The notes beneath the pieces are model-generated. The model saw nothing but the letters and a program-made list of their open reading frames with translations. It did no database searches and had not been told where the DNA came from. A program made the position numbers and the translations under genes. Of a stretch of DNA of 64,000 nucleotides, positions 33,927 through 43,900 are shown piece after piece. Positions within the stretch are counted from its first letter, which is position 1, and each line of letters begins with the position of its first letter. Origin of the DNA: Ectothiorhodospira marina (GTDB taxonomy: Bacteria > Pseudomonadota > Gammaproteobacteria > Ectothiorhodospirales > Ectothiorhodospiraceae); the NCBI RefSeq assembly GCF_900109495.1, contig NZ_FOAA01000008.1, positions 62,001 to 126,000 on the forward strand. Direction: 5' to 3'.

Positions 33927-34898
33927 ATGGCGGACGCCACCCACAATTACCACGACACTGGATACAAGGAACTCTTCAGCTATCCCGAGTTCGTCCAACA
34001 GCTGATCGAAGGCTTTGCGCCGGCCCAGATCGCCGGGCTGATGGACTTCTCGACACTCAAGAACCACAACGGCAACTACATCACCCCGCTGTTCGAGGAG
34101 AAGATCGAGGACGTGGTGTGGTCGGTGGAGGTCACCTGGCAGGGCCTCACCCAGCGGGTGTTCCTGTACATCCTGCTGGAGTTCCAGTCCTCGGTGGATC
34201 GCACCATGCCAATCCGGCTGATGCACTACGTCGCCTGCTTCTACAGTGAGTTGCTCAAGCAGAAGGTCATCACCCCCGGTCAGGGTCTTCCGCCGGTTTT
34301 TCCGGTGGTGCTCTATAACGGATCAAAGCCCTGGACGGCCCCGCTGGATGTGTACGAGATGGTACAGCCGGAACCGCCTGGATTCCTGCAGGTCTATCAG
34401 CCGCACCTGCGCTACTACCTGGTCGACGAAGGACGCTACACTGATGAGCAGCTTGGTTTGGTACTGAGCCCGCTGAGTGGGGTGTTCAGTGTGGAGAATG
34501 CCGGAGAAAGCTGGGAAGCCCTTCAGCAGGCGGTGGATCGTATTGTGGCGATCATCAAGGCTGATCCCGACAAGGAGCGTATTGACCGGATCATCACCCG
34601 CTGGCTCAAGCGTCATTTGCATCGGCTTGGGACCAAGCTCAACCTAGACCAGCTCGAAAGCCTGGTGGAGGACAAAGACATGCTGGCAGAGAACCTGGAG
34701 AACTTGGTGAAGAAAGAGCGGCTGGAGGGGCGCTTGGAAGGGCGCCAGGAAGGGCGCCAGGAAGGCGAGCAACTCCGTGCTGAGCAGGCCGCCCGTAACC
34801 TGATTACCCACACTGAAATGGAGGACGCCATGATTGCAGAGATTGCTGGGCTGCCAGTTGCGGATGTTATCCGGCTACGAGAGGAAGGCAAGCATTGA
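33927..34898 (+). CDS. Rpn-family recombination-promoting nuclease / YhgA-like putative transposase
   Basis: 323 residues. The N-terminus HDTGYKELFSYPEFVQQLIEG is the YhgA/Rpn opening. The PD-(D/E)xK-type core shows a conserved Glu and LLEFQSSVDR (the E-x-Q of the motif). The middle block LYNGSKPWTAPLDVYEMV is the family signature. A coiled segment with repeated GRLEGRQEGRQEGEQ precedes a short C-terminal DNA-binding-like tail. Rpn proteins are DNA endonucleases that stimulate RecA-independent recombination in E. coli. A related fragment lies at 57728-57940. It sits in the mobile island between the 28-bp repeats. Confidence 0.85.
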   Translation: MADATHNYHDTGYKELFSYPEFVQQLIEGFAPAQIAGLMDFSTLKNHNGNYITPLFEEKIEDVVWSVEVTWQGLTQRVFLYILLEFQSSVDRTMPIRLMHYVACFYSELLKQKVITPGQGLPPVFPVVLYNGSKPWTAPLDVYEMVQPEPPGFLQVYQPHLRYYLVDEGRYTDEQLGLVLSPLSGVFSVENAGESWEALQQAVDRIVAIIKADPDKERIDRIITRWLKRHLHRLGTKLNLDQLESLVEDKDMLAENLENLVKKERLEGRLEGRQEGRQEGEQLRAEQAARNLITHTEMEDAMIAEIAGLPVADVIRLREEGKH

Positions 34899-35157
34899 AT
34901 TCAGTGACGGTTTCCCTCCCTGCCCGGACTTTTTTCGCACGCCTGTCGGTCAAGGATGCCCTGGCATTGATACGCTGTTTGGGCGCGGTCTCCGCGGTCA
35001 TCACCGCCACTTCCACCACCTGCAGTGTCCCCGACCAGCGGGCCGCCAGACAATCGGGTATCAGGGAAAACGTGCGGTGCCCCTGTGGGCAATACCAGCG
35101 GGCGATCCGCGCCCCCCAGGGCCGCTTGCGCGCCTGCCAGGCTTGCCCACAGCGCAC
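34867..35157 (-). pseudogene. Zinc-ribbon transposase-like fragment (DUF6431-like)
   Basis: A 96-codon frame from a GTG at 35157 encodes CGQAWQARKRPWGARIARWY and CPQGHRTFSLIPDCLAARWS. This resembles the zinc-ribbon N-terminus of DUF6431 / transposase-like proteins as I recall them. It is short for the family. Matching residues (APYATWPQPK) just upstream lie in a different frame beside an AAAA run, suggesting a frameshift. Its end overlaps the 3' end of the Rpn gene by 32 bases. Probably a decayed mobile-element gene. Confidence 0.4.
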
Positions 35158-35288
35158 TTTTCGGCTGGGGCCAGGTTGCGTAGGGCGCCAATTTGGTGTA
35201 GATGTGACACAGGCCTCTGTCCGGGGCCTATGGGTTAGCGTTCGGCGCTTATTCTGAAAAAACGGCTGACACTATAAGGTTAAAGGCT

Positions 35289-35337
35289 GGGGAGGGGTTC
35301 AAGGCCCCTCCCCAAAGACCCGAGGACTTTCGGGTCT
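35289..35337. repeat. Two adjacent stem-loops
   Basis: GGGGAGGGG / CCCCTCCCC (35289-35313, 7-base loop) followed at once by AGACCCGA / TCGGGTCT (35316-35337, 6-base loop). They lie between the zinc-ribbon fragment and the ubiB-like gene end, within the mobile island. No U-tract on either strand. Confidence 0.6.
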
Positions 35338-35414
35338 GTCCCTGGCTCGGTTGCACGTCGCCCCCCTGTTTCAGGCAGGCGACTGAGGTTCGTGGTTGAA
35401 GTTGAGCACGGAAC

Positions 35415-36767
35415 TCAAGTTCGATATGGCTTTTCCAGGCCCAGATACGGTCGCATCATCCCGCCAATATCCACGCGCGCCCGCAGCTTGCGGCACAGCA
35501 GGAACATCCCCATGAACTTGCGGTGCAGGAACAGCGTGGCGGGTTCAGGCATGTGGCGGAAACGCTCGTCCATGAACAAGTCCTTGCCCCGGTAATACAC
35601 CCGTTCAAACAAATCCGAGGCACCGAAGTCGTAGGGGCCCTCATGCCGCAATGGCTCGCCGGATAGCAGCAGCAGATCCAGCATCTCGTTCACATCATCT
35701 GAATCCGAGTCCTCCTTGAGATAACCCAACTCGATGCAGGCCTGGCGCATGTCCTCCCGATCCTGAGAGTAAGCCGCCTGCCCCAGGTGGCGATAGACCT
35801 CCACCCAGTGGGGCTGGACACGATGGGCAGCACCGAAGTCCAGCAGGGAGACCCGCCCCGATTCCATATCGTAGAGATAATTGCTGAAGTTGGGATCCGT
35901 CTGCACCAGCCCAAAATCAAACAGCTCCCGGAAGCCCAGGCGGCTCAGCAGAGTGGCCACCCGATCACGGTCTTCCCGGGGATAGTCGCCTGAAATCATA
36001 CGGTCTACCGGCTCGCCAGGAGCAAAGTCCATGGCCAGGATGTTTTCCGTGGACAGATCGGGATGCAATCGGGGCACGAACAGGTTCGGATCATCCCCCA
36101 CCATGGCGCCATAGGCCTGCAGGGACTCTGCTTCGGTCTGGTAATCGGTCTCCCGGTGCAATTGCAGACGGGCTTCCTCGAACAAGGGCCCCAGATCCAC
36201 ACCAGCGGGCATGACCCGGAACTGGCGGAACAAAAACGCCAGGTTATTGATGTCACTGTCGATACTCTCACGCACACCGGGAAACTGGATCTTCAGCGCC
36301 AGGGTGCGACCATCGCGGGTTTCGGCCCTGTGTACCTGACCGATGGAAGCCGCTGCAATGGGGGTAAGATCCATGTGCCTGAACTGCTGCTCCCAACCCT
36401 TGCCATATTCCCGGTTGAGCACGCCGCTCAACTGCCCCAAGGGCATGGGCTCCGCTGCCTGGCGCAGTGCGCCCATGATCTCCGAGGCCTCCTCGTTGAG
36501 CAAGTCTGTGCCATCCATGGACATGAGCTGCCCCATCTTCATCACTGCCCCCCGCATGCGCGCCAGACGATTGGTGAAACGCTGCGCATGCTTGCCCGGC
36601 AGATCGATGCGGGCCGGGCGACTGCCGTTGCTCTTGCGGGTGAGCTCCGTCAGCCCCTTGAAGCCGATCCCGGCTGCCAGCGTGCCGGAGGCCATACCCA
36701 GGTGCCACAGACGGCCAAAACGGGAACTGGGGACGGGATTGGAACGGCGTTTGCCTTGATCGGACAT
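35415..36767 (-). CDS. AarF/ABC1/UbiB-family atypical kinase
   Basis: 450 residues. The family's KxGQ motif is present (VMKMGQLMS, residues 77-80), together with the Ala-rich loop AAASIGQVHRA, LALKIQFPG with the ATP-site lysine, a divergent catalytic loop TDPNFSNYL and LLDFGAAH. UbiB relatives support ubiquinone synthesis or lipid-cofactor handling; other ABC1 kinases have unknown substrates. No ubiquinone genes are adjacent, so the specific ubiB name is not used. The C-terminal codons carry the 28-bp repeat. Confidence 0.88.
   Translation of the reverse strand: MSDQGKRRSNPVPSSRFGRLWHLGMASGTLAAGIGFKGLTELTRKSNGSRPARIDLPGKHAQRFTNRLARMRGAVMKMGQLMSMDGTDLLNEEASEIMGALRQAAEPMPLGQLSGVLNREYGKGWEQQFRHMDLTPIAAASIGQVHRAETRDGRTLALKIQFPGVRESIDSDINNLAFLFRQFRVMPAGVDLGPLFEEARLQLHRETDYQTEAESLQAYGAMVGDDPNLFVPRLHPDLSTENILAMDFAPGEPVDRMISGDYPREDRDRVATLLSRLGFRELFDFGLVQTDPNFSNYLYDMESGRVSLLDFGAAHRVQPHWVEVYRHLGQAAYSQDREDMRQACIELGYLKEDSDSDDVNEMLDLLLLSGEPLRHEGPYDFGASDLFERVYYRGKDLFMDERFRHMPEPATLFLHRKFMGMFLLCRKLRARVDIGGMMRPYLGLEKPYRT
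35425..35452. repeat. Right copy of the 28-bp direct repeat (inside the ubiB-like gene)
   Basis: This copy is part of the coding sequence of the AarF/UbiB protein (encodes YLGLEKPY near the C-terminus). It matches 33181-33208 at 24 of 28 positions. Confidence 0.7.
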
Positions 36768-36915
36768 AAAATATGCAGCCTTGTGGGCAATGTGAGTGTT
36801 TATTAGAGACTGCTAATTATGCCGGATGTTCACCCGGATGACATCCGGGGGCTGCACGCCGCGCGCCCACACACGGATAACCGTTCCTACCGTTCTGACA
36901 GGCCACCGACTCACA

Positions 36916-37578
36916 CTACTCCAGCACCCGTCGCAACCCCGCCTCGTCCAGCAGGACCAGCGTTTCCCCCTGCACCGCCAGCAAACCTCGCTCCCGCAGG
37001 CGGCCCAGGATGCGGGACAGGGTCTCTGGTTTCATGGACAGCCGTGAAGCAATCACCTGCTTGGGAATGGCCAGGCGCACCTGGCCGGCCTGGGCATGCA
37101 CTTGAGCCAGCAGGTAGGAGACCAGGCGGTAAGTGGCATTATGCAGGGTCAGTTCATCGATATGACTGAGTAGCCCGTGCATGCGGCGGCTCACGCTACC
37201 CAGGAGCTTGAGAGCGAGATCGGGGGATTCCGCCAACAGTTGCAGAAAACAGCTGTTATCGAAGATGACCAGATGGGTGTCCGACAAGGCCGAAGCGCTC
37301 ACCGGGTAACGTCCCTCATCCATGAACATCACGGCCTCCGCAAACAACTGTCCGGACTGAATGACCTCCACCACCTTCTCGTCGCCATCTCGTGAGAGCA
37401 GGTATAGCTTCATCGTCCCGCTCTTTACCAGGAAAAAATGCGCGGCCGGATCACCCTGAGCAAACAGGGGCTCGCCCGCGCGGTAATGACGTTCGCGCAG
37501 GCTCGACTGGATACGACCCAATTGATCGCTGTCCAGCGGCTCGAAGAGGTGAAGACGTTGCAGCTCCTGCAGATTCAT
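36916..37578 (-). CDS. dnr: Crp/Fnr-family regulator, DNR-like (nitric-oxide type)
   Basis: 220 residues: cyclic-nucleotide-binding fold at about 10-125, dimer helix, winged helix at about 150-215. The FAEAVMFMDEGRYPVSA segment and the recognition helix SMKPETLSRILGRL closely follow Pseudomonas DNR (FAEAMMFMD, SIQPETFSRIM). The E-x2-SR recognition pattern fits TTGAT half-sites. The N-terminus lacks the cysteine cluster of FNR/ANR, consistent with a haem/NO-sensing DNR or NnrR type. It follows the SLC13 gene by 31 bases and may be cotranscribed. A probable target is the box at 29725. Confidence 0.82.
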   Translation of the reverse strand: MNLQELQRLHLFEPLDSDQLGRIQSSLRERHYRAGEPLFAQGDPAAHFFLVKSGTMKLYLLSRDGDEKVVEVIQSGQLFAEAVMFMDEGRYPVSASALSDTHLVIFDNSCFLQLLAESPDLALKLLGSVSRRMHGLLSHIDELTLHNATYRLVSYLLAQVHAQAGQVRLAIPKQVIASRLSMKPETLSRILGRLRERGLLAVQGETLVLLDEAGLRRVLE

Positions 37579-37609
37579 GGGGCGATGATTCCTCGCGGGA
37601 AGGCCGGGT

Positions 37610-39388
37610 TCACCAGCGCCAGATGAGCGGCACCAGCAGGATCACCAACGCCCCGGTGACCACGGTCATGGGGATGCCGGCGCGCAGATAGTCACTGAAA
37701 CGATAGCCCCCTGGGCCATAAACCATCAGGTTGGTCTGGTAGCCAAACGGCGTGGCGAAACTGGCCGAAGCAGCGAACATGATGGCCACAGCAAAGGGCA
37801 TCAGGCTCACGCCCAAGTCCTGTGCCACGGCCCAGGCGATGGGGAACATGAGCACGGCAGCGGCATTATTGGTGATCAGCGCAGTGAACAGGGCCGTGAG
37901 CAGATAGACCACCAATAGATTCATCCAGGGCTGCTCGCCTGCCAGTGCGGTCACATTCAATGCAATCGTCTGAGCAAGGCCCGTGTTATTCATGGCAGCG
38001 GCCACGCCGAAGGCGGCAGCAATGGTCAACAGCACCGACCAATCCAGACTGCCGCGCGCATTGAACATGCTCACACACCCACTCAGAATCATCAGCCCCG
38101 CCGCCGCCAGGGCCGCTTCCAGCATGCTGAGCAGGCCCAGGCTGGCGCTGCCCACCATGGCTGCCAGAATCCCCATGGCCACCAGGGCCCGCTCGTGACG
38201 AGGGGTTGCGGAATCCTGTACCTGGGTCATGAGGAAGAAATCCCGGCGATTGCGATTCTGGGCCAGAAAGCTCGAACCGGCCTCCACCAGCAAGGTGTCA
38301 CCGGGGCGCAGCACGATATCCCCGATCTTGTCATTCAATCGCTCGCCATTGCGGGCCACGGCGATCACCACCGCGTTATAGCGGTTGCGAAATCCGCCAT
38401 CGCGAATGGTCATGCCCACCAGCGGACAGGTATTGGATACCACCACTTCCAGCAGGGCCCGGTCAGAACGTCGCCCATCCAGCTTGAACACCTGTCCGGT
38501 AGCCGGGGTGAGGCCGCGGATGCGTTGCAGATCGGCCATGGATTCCACCACCCCGACGAAGATCAGACGGTCTCCCGCACACAGCTTCTGCTGGGGAGAC
38601 ACGGCGGGGATGAGGGTACCCTGGCGGTCCAGTTCCATGAGATATCCTCCAGGCAAGTGCCGCAATCCCGCCTCCTCGATGCTCCGTCCCACCAGAGGTC
38701 CGCCCTCCTCTACCAGCATCTCCAGGGTGTATTCCCGGGGATCATCGATCCGGCTCATGGGGGGACGGCGATCGGGGAAAAGATACCGCCCGAAGACCAG
38801 CATGAGGCCCAGACCAAGCAACGCCACAGGCACACCCACCCAGGCGATGTCGAACAGGCCCAGGCCAGTGCCGGTCTGTTCGATCAAAAGGCCATTGACC
38901 ACCAGGTTGGTACTGGTACCGATGACCGTGATGGTGCCCCCCAGGATGGCAGCAAACGACAGCGGCATCATCAATCGCGAGACCGGCAGATCCAGCTTGC
39001 GGGCCCATTCGTTCACCGCAGGAATCAGCATGCCCACCACAGGCGTGTTGTTCAAAAAGGCGCTCATCACCGCCACCGGGGTGGTCAGTCTCACTTGCGC
39101 CCGCCACAGGGAACGCGGTCGCCCGAGCAAGGACTGCACAATCCACTGAATACCGCCGGTCTCACGCAGGCCGGCCACCACCACATACAGGGCCGCCACG
39201 GTAATCACGCCCTCGTTGGAGAAACCGGCAAATGCCTCTTGCGGGCTGACAATGCCTGCCAGCAGCAAGATCACCACCGCGCCCACAAACACCAGGTCGG
39301 GAGCGGCACGGGTGAAGGTCAGCACCGCCAGCATGCCCAGGATCAACAGGGCCGTGAACCAGGCTTCAAGGATCATGGTTGAATCCAT
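37610..39388 (-). CDS. SLC13/DASS-family permease with RCK_C (TrkA-C) domains
   Basis: 592 residues. Two transmembrane halves carry the family motifs LNNTPVVGMLIPAV and ALITNNAAAVLMFPIAWAV. Between them (about 205-375) are two TrkA-C domains (RSIEEAGLRHLPGGYLMELD and GMTIRDGGFRNRYNAVVIAV). Carriers of this design move sulfate, dicarboxylates or related anions; SAC1-like proteins are examples. ATG 39388 is annotated, but 39376 (MILEAWF) is equally possible. It is followed by the DNR-like gene. Confidence 0.88.
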   Translation of the reverse strand: MDSTMILEAWFTALLILGMLAVLTFTRAAPDLVFVGAVVILLLAGIVSPQEAFAGFSNEGVITVAALYVVVAGLRETGGIQWIVQSLLGRPRSLWRAQVRLTTPVAVMSAFLNNTPVVGMLIPAVNEWARKLDLPVSRLMMPLSFAAILGGTITVIGTSTNLVVNGLLIEQTGTGLGLFDIAWVGVPVALLGLGLMLVFGRYLFPDRRPPMSRIDDPREYTLEMLVEEGGPLVGRSIEEAGLRHLPGGYLMELDRQGTLIPAVSPQQKLCAGDRLIFVGVVESMADLQRIRGLTPATGQVFKLDGRRSDRALLEVVVSNTCPLVGMTIRDGGFRNRYNAVVIAVARNGERLNDKIGDIVLRPGDTLLVEAGSSFLAQNRNRRDFFLMTQVQDSATPRHERALVAMGILAAMVGSASLGLLSMLEAALAAAGLMILSGCVSMFNARGSLDWSVLLTIAAAFGVAAAMNNTGLAQTIALNVTALAGEQPWMNLLVVYLLTALFTALITNNAAAVLMFPIAWAVAQDLGVSLMPFAVAIMFAASASFATPFGYQTNLMVYGPGGYRFSDYLRAGIPMTVVTGALVILLVPLIWRW

Positions 39389-39647
39389 TCCAATGAGATA
39401 TCCATGGATCAGGCCGCGGCCCGGGACACCCTGATCTTTCGGGGCAGATGTGTGCTGTCAAGGTGCCGTGGGGATTTCAGATGCATCTCCGGCGTCTGCC
39501 GGATCACGATGGGACACGTTGCGGTTTGGGTCATGCTCAAGGATCCGGCTGCCTGGAGGCGGGATGGATAGATCGTTTCCAATATTCTCACGCCAGCCCA
39601 TCCGCTGTCAGGCCGGGCACCCGAAGGAATTCAGGACCCAGCACGCA
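39389..39647. other. Intergenic region between the SLC13 and cyclopropane synthase genes
   Basis: About 260 bases between divergent genes, with no recognisable gene. It contains the upstream regions of both transcription units; only the promoter at 39648 is convincing. Confidence 0.4.
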
Positions 39648-39675
39648 TTGTCCTTATGTCGATCAGAACTATACT
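39648..39675 (+). promoter_or_regulatory. Promoter for the cyclopropane fatty acid synthase gene
   Basis: TTGTCC, 16-base spacer, TATACT. The -10 with its preceding base reads CTATACT, the form preferred by sigma-S. The predicted start is near 39682, leaving about 37 bases of leader before the ATG at 39719. Confidence 0.5.
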
Positions 39676-39718
39676 CACCAGAAAGACAACCAGAAGCGTC
39701 ATAGGGAGGGCAACACCG

Positions 39719-40975
39719 ATGTGGCTTGAACGACAGCTGCATCGGCAGGTGCGCGAGGGTTCCCTTGTACTGCACCTGCCCGATGGCTCCAGCAAGCAGT
39801 TTGGTCACGGCAAACCTCGGGTCAATCTGCATGTGCACGATCGCAAGGTGCTCACACGCCTCGCCTGGGATCCAGCCCTGAATTTCGGCGAAACCTACAT
39901 GGAGGGCGGATGGGATCCAGGGCCTGAAGGGTTGCGACCGCTCGTGCATCTGGTGATGCGCAACTTCGCGCCGCTGTTCCGCAAACGGCGCAGCCTGCCC
40001 TTCGTCATGCTGCGCAGACTCTGGGAGCAAGGCAACCGCATCACCCGCAGCTACGGCAACGTTTCACATCACTACGATCTGGAAGAATGGCTGTTCCGAC
40101 GCTTTCTGGACCAGGACATGTTCTACTCCTGCGCCTATTTCAGCCGCCCCGACATGACCCTGGAAGAGGCCCAGCAGGCCAAGGCAAATATCATTCACCG
40201 CAAACTGTTATTACAGCCGGGCATGCGTGTCCTGGACATTGGCAGCGGCTGGGGAAGCATGGCCTTTCATCTGGCGGAACAGGCGAATGTCCAGGTGGAC
40301 GGCGTCACACTGTCCCGGGAACAGTTGCGCGCTGCCAGTGCGGAGGCTGAACGTCGCGGACTGTCGGATCGGGTGCGTTTTCACCTGCAGGACTATCGGG
40401 AACACCGGAACCGTTACGATCGAATCGTTAGCGTGGGCATGTTCGAACACGTGGGGCAACCCTATTATCGGCGCTATTTTCAACACGTGCACGACCTGCT
40501 CAAGCCCGAGGGGGTGGCCTTGCTGCACACCATTGGCCGCGTCGATCCACCGGGCAAGACCAACGCCTGGCTGGCCCGACATATCTTCCCGGGCGGTTAC
40601 ACGCCAGCCCTGTCGGAAGTGGCTGCCGCGGTGGAAAAAACGCCATTGATGGCAACCGACGTGGACGTATGGCGCCTGCACTATGCCGACACCCTCGCCG
40701 AATGGTACCGGCGCTTTCAGGTGATTCGGGATGAGGCCACCGAACACTTTGATGAACGATTCTGCCGCATGTGGGAGTTTTACCTGGCCACCTGCGAAGG
40801 CAGTTTTCGCTACTGGGGCCAGGTGGTATTCCAGGTGCAGTTGGCGAAACTTCACGGGGTGGTCCCCGAAACCCGGGATTATCTCTATCAGCCAGAGGCC
40901 GCCCCCCTGGAGTTTGAGGCATTGCCGGATCCCCCCCCCGCGGCACGCAACTCGCGCGCCAGCGTCTCCACCTGA
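39719..40975 (+). CDS. cfa: Cyclopropane-fatty-acyl-phospholipid synthase
   Basis: 418 residues from the ATG at 39719, preceded by GGGAGGG eight bases upstream; a longer in-frame ATG at 39656 lies inside the promoter. SAM-binding VLDIGSGWGSMAFHLAEQ, then SREQLRAASAEAE, QDYREH, MFEHVG and the C-terminal block EHFDERFCRMWEFYLATCEG are typical. It methylenates unsaturated phospholipid acyl chains, a stationary-phase and acid/osmotic stress modification. Its last 88 bases overlap the 3' end of the convergent histidine kinase gene. Confidence 0.94.
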   Translation: MWLERQLHRQVREGSLVLHLPDGSSKQFGHGKPRVNLHVHDRKVLTRLAWDPALNFGETYMEGGWDPGPEGLRPLVHLVMRNFAPLFRKRRSLPFVMLRRLWEQGNRITRSYGNVSHHYDLEEWLFRRFLDQDMFYSCAYFSRPDMTLEEAQQAKANIIHRKLLLQPGMRVLDIGSGWGSMAFHLAEQANVQVDGVTLSREQLRAASAEAERRGLSDRVRFHLQDYREHRNRYDRIVSVGMFEHVGQPYYRRYFQHVHDLLKPEGVALLHTIGRVDPPGKTNAWLARHIFPGGYTPALSEVAAAVEKTPLMATDVDVWRLHYADTLAEWYRRFQVIRDEATEHFDERFCRMWEFYLATCEGSFRYWGQVVFQVQLAKLHGVVPETRDYLYQPEAAPLEFEALPDPPPAARNSRASVST

Positions 40976-43900
40976 GACAGACCATCACGCACGGCGGCAT
41001 CCTCCCCCGGCATCCCCGCCAATACCCCCTTGAGGGCGGTGGGGATGCCATCGTAGACATGACGCAGTTCGGCCGTGATGGCATCCAGCCAGGCTGAGGC
41101 CTGCTGGAGGTGATCCCGACGCACCAGCGTTTCCAGGGCCTCGATCTGCCCAGCTGCCCGCTGGGCGCCAATGGTTCCCAGATGCCCCTTGAGGGTGTGC
41201 GCAATCCGTGCAGCGGCGTGGCCGTCTGCGTCATCCAGGGCCTGGGCCAGTGCACTCATCTTCTCAGGCAGGTCCGGAAGAATGGTGAGCAGGATCTCGA
41301 TGAGCAGTTCCCGATCCCCGCCCAGGCGCTGCATCACCAGTGCCAGATCCACGCCCAGATCCACGCCAGGTGCGGTGGGCGCCGGCTCCGAGACATCTGA
41401 ACGTGCCGAGGCCGTCGTGGTGCAGTGGCTCATGACATGATCAATGGTTCGCCCCAGCTCCCCAAGACTGATGGGCTTGAAGATGTAGTCATCCATCCCC
41501 GCGTCCAGCCCCCGCTCACGGTACTCACTGAGGGCATGGGCAGTCAGTCCGATGATGGGCAGCGTCCGGTTGGCTTCACCGGTGCCACCGTCACGGATGT
41601 GCCGGGTGGCCTCAAAGCCGTTCATCCCAGGCATTTCCACATCCATCAGCACCAGATCAAAGTGTTCAAAGAGAAGTTGCTCGAAGGCAGACTCGGCATC
41701 CGTCACCGCAACGGCCTCATGACCCAGACGCTTGAGCAACTGTTCGGCCACCACCACATTGGCAGGCGTATCCTCCACCAACAGCGTCCGCCAGGCACGG
41801 GGCTGATGGGGCACGGTCGCCCCCAACGAATGGGCGTCCTCGGTCACGGGCACCTTCTCCGGATCGCCCAACTCAAGCACCACATTGAAGCGGAAGGCAC
41901 TGCCCTGTCCGGGTCGGCTGGCCACGCGGATACGCCCGCCCATTTTCTCCACCAATTGCCGCGTAATGGCCAGCCCCAGCCCAGTGCCTCCGTACCGGCG
42001 TCGTGCCGATCCATCCACCTGGGTGAAGGTATCGAAGATCTCTCCCTGGCGGTCCTCCGGTATACCCTCGCCGGTGTCGATGACCTCAAAGCCGATGTCC
42101 ACCTCTGCTCCGATGGTGTCGAGAAGCCGGACACGTACCTGGATATCGCCCTCTGCGGTGAACTTGATGGCGTTCCCCACAAGGTTGATGAGCACCTGTC
42201 CCAGGCGGTGCCTGTCACCGCGCAGATAACGAGGCACATCGGGGGCCAGGTCCATGACCAACTCCAGCCCCTTTTCGCGGGCAGACACCCGCAGAGTACC
42301 CACCATCTGCTCCAGTGCCAGGTGCAGATCAAAATCCGCCACCAACAATTCCATGCGTCCTGCCTCGATCTTGGAAAGATCCAGGATGTCGTTGATCACC
42401 GTCAGCAGGTGCTGGGCCGAATGCTGGATGATCTGCATGAATTCACGGGATTGTCCCTCCAGCCCCTCCAGCATCACCAATTCGCTGAGGCCCAGGATGG
42501 CATTCATGGGGGTACGGATTTCATGGCTCATGCGCGCCAGGAACTCACTCTTGGCCTGATTGGCCGCCTCGGCCACCTCCCGTGCCGCGATCAACTGACG
42601 TTCAAGGACACGCAGATCGGTCACATCCGAGTAGTAGACCATGCCGCCAATGATCTCCCCCTGATCGTCCAGGATGGGACCATTGAAGATCTGCATGGAA
42701 CGGCCCCCAAATCTGGCCTCCTCGGCAGGCGTTGAGTAGCGCACCACGGGTTCCCCGGTTTGGAAACAGACTTCCAGTGCACACTGTACGCAGGGACCAG
42801 ACTGTTCCCAGGCCAGTTGATAGCAGGGTTGATGGAGTACCTTTTCCAGATCGTCGATGCCGAATACCTCCAACAAGCTCTGACTGACACTGACGATGCG
42901 GTAATCCCGATCAATAATGACAATGTAGCCCGGGATATTCTCAAAGAAGGCACGCAGCCGGCTGGTGGTGCGGCTCAGTTCCGCCGTACGTTCCGCCACG
43001 CGCTGCTCGAGCTGGCGATTCTGCTCCTGAATCTCCGCGGACTGCTCCTGAAGACGTTGAAACTGATCCCGCAACTGCCGGGCCATGGCCTGGAAGGCCC
43101 GGTCCAGTCGATTGTATTCACGGATCGGGGTGCGACGCGGTTTGCGGTCCCATTGCCCCCTGGCGAGTTCATCAGCGTCGTGCCCCAGACGCTCCATGGG
43201 CGCGGCCAGGCGACCGGCCATCACGAACCCCAGCCACCCCGCCAGCAAAAGCACGGCTGCGATGATCGTCAGGGTGGCACGGGTCTGATCCTGAATCCCG
43301 CTCATGAAGTCCTTTTCCGGCACCACCACCGCCAAAAGCCAATCCAGCCCCGGAGCGGGAGAGAACGGCCTGAGCTGAAGGTACTTCGTTTCTCCGTCCA
43401 GGGAAAAGCTCAGGAATTCGTCCTCGAATATGGATACCAACCCACCCGGGCGCTGCTGCAGCAACCCGACCGCTGCCTCAACAGAGGCCACCCCCGACTC
43501 CGCCGCGGGGATGGGCAGGAACTGGCCTTGTACCTCCTCAAAAAAGCCCCCTTTCGGGGCCGTGGAGGCCGCCACCAGATGACCATCACCCTGCATGACG
43601 AACACCTGAGCATTCGGCGTCAAATCCAGGGAGCGCAGAAAATCATGGATTTGGGTGAGAACATAGTCCACGGCAAACACCCCCAGCAACTCTCCATCGG
43701 CGTCATAGTGGGGCCGGGAGGCGGTCAGGGCCAGGTCGTGGATGACAAAGTGTCGGTAGATGGGGGTCCAGGTGGAACGTCCGGCGGCTACGCCAGCCTG
43801 GTACCAAGGGCGGGTGCGGGGATCAAAGTTCGGGTAGACCTGCTTCAGTTCCAGGGCATCGCCCAAGTCGTTGGTGGAGAAATTATGGGAATCGCCCCCG

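Noticed and set aside
34895-35257. 120-codon plus-strand frame after the Rpn gene
   Set aside because: The opposite strand in this region encodes the zinc-ribbon-like fragment, which has the better family pattern.
35289-35313. Possible tRNA because of a GGTTCAA-like loop
   Set aside because: The loop sits in a simple GGGGAGGGG hairpin with no cloverleaf around it; no tRNA or rRNA gene was found in the window.
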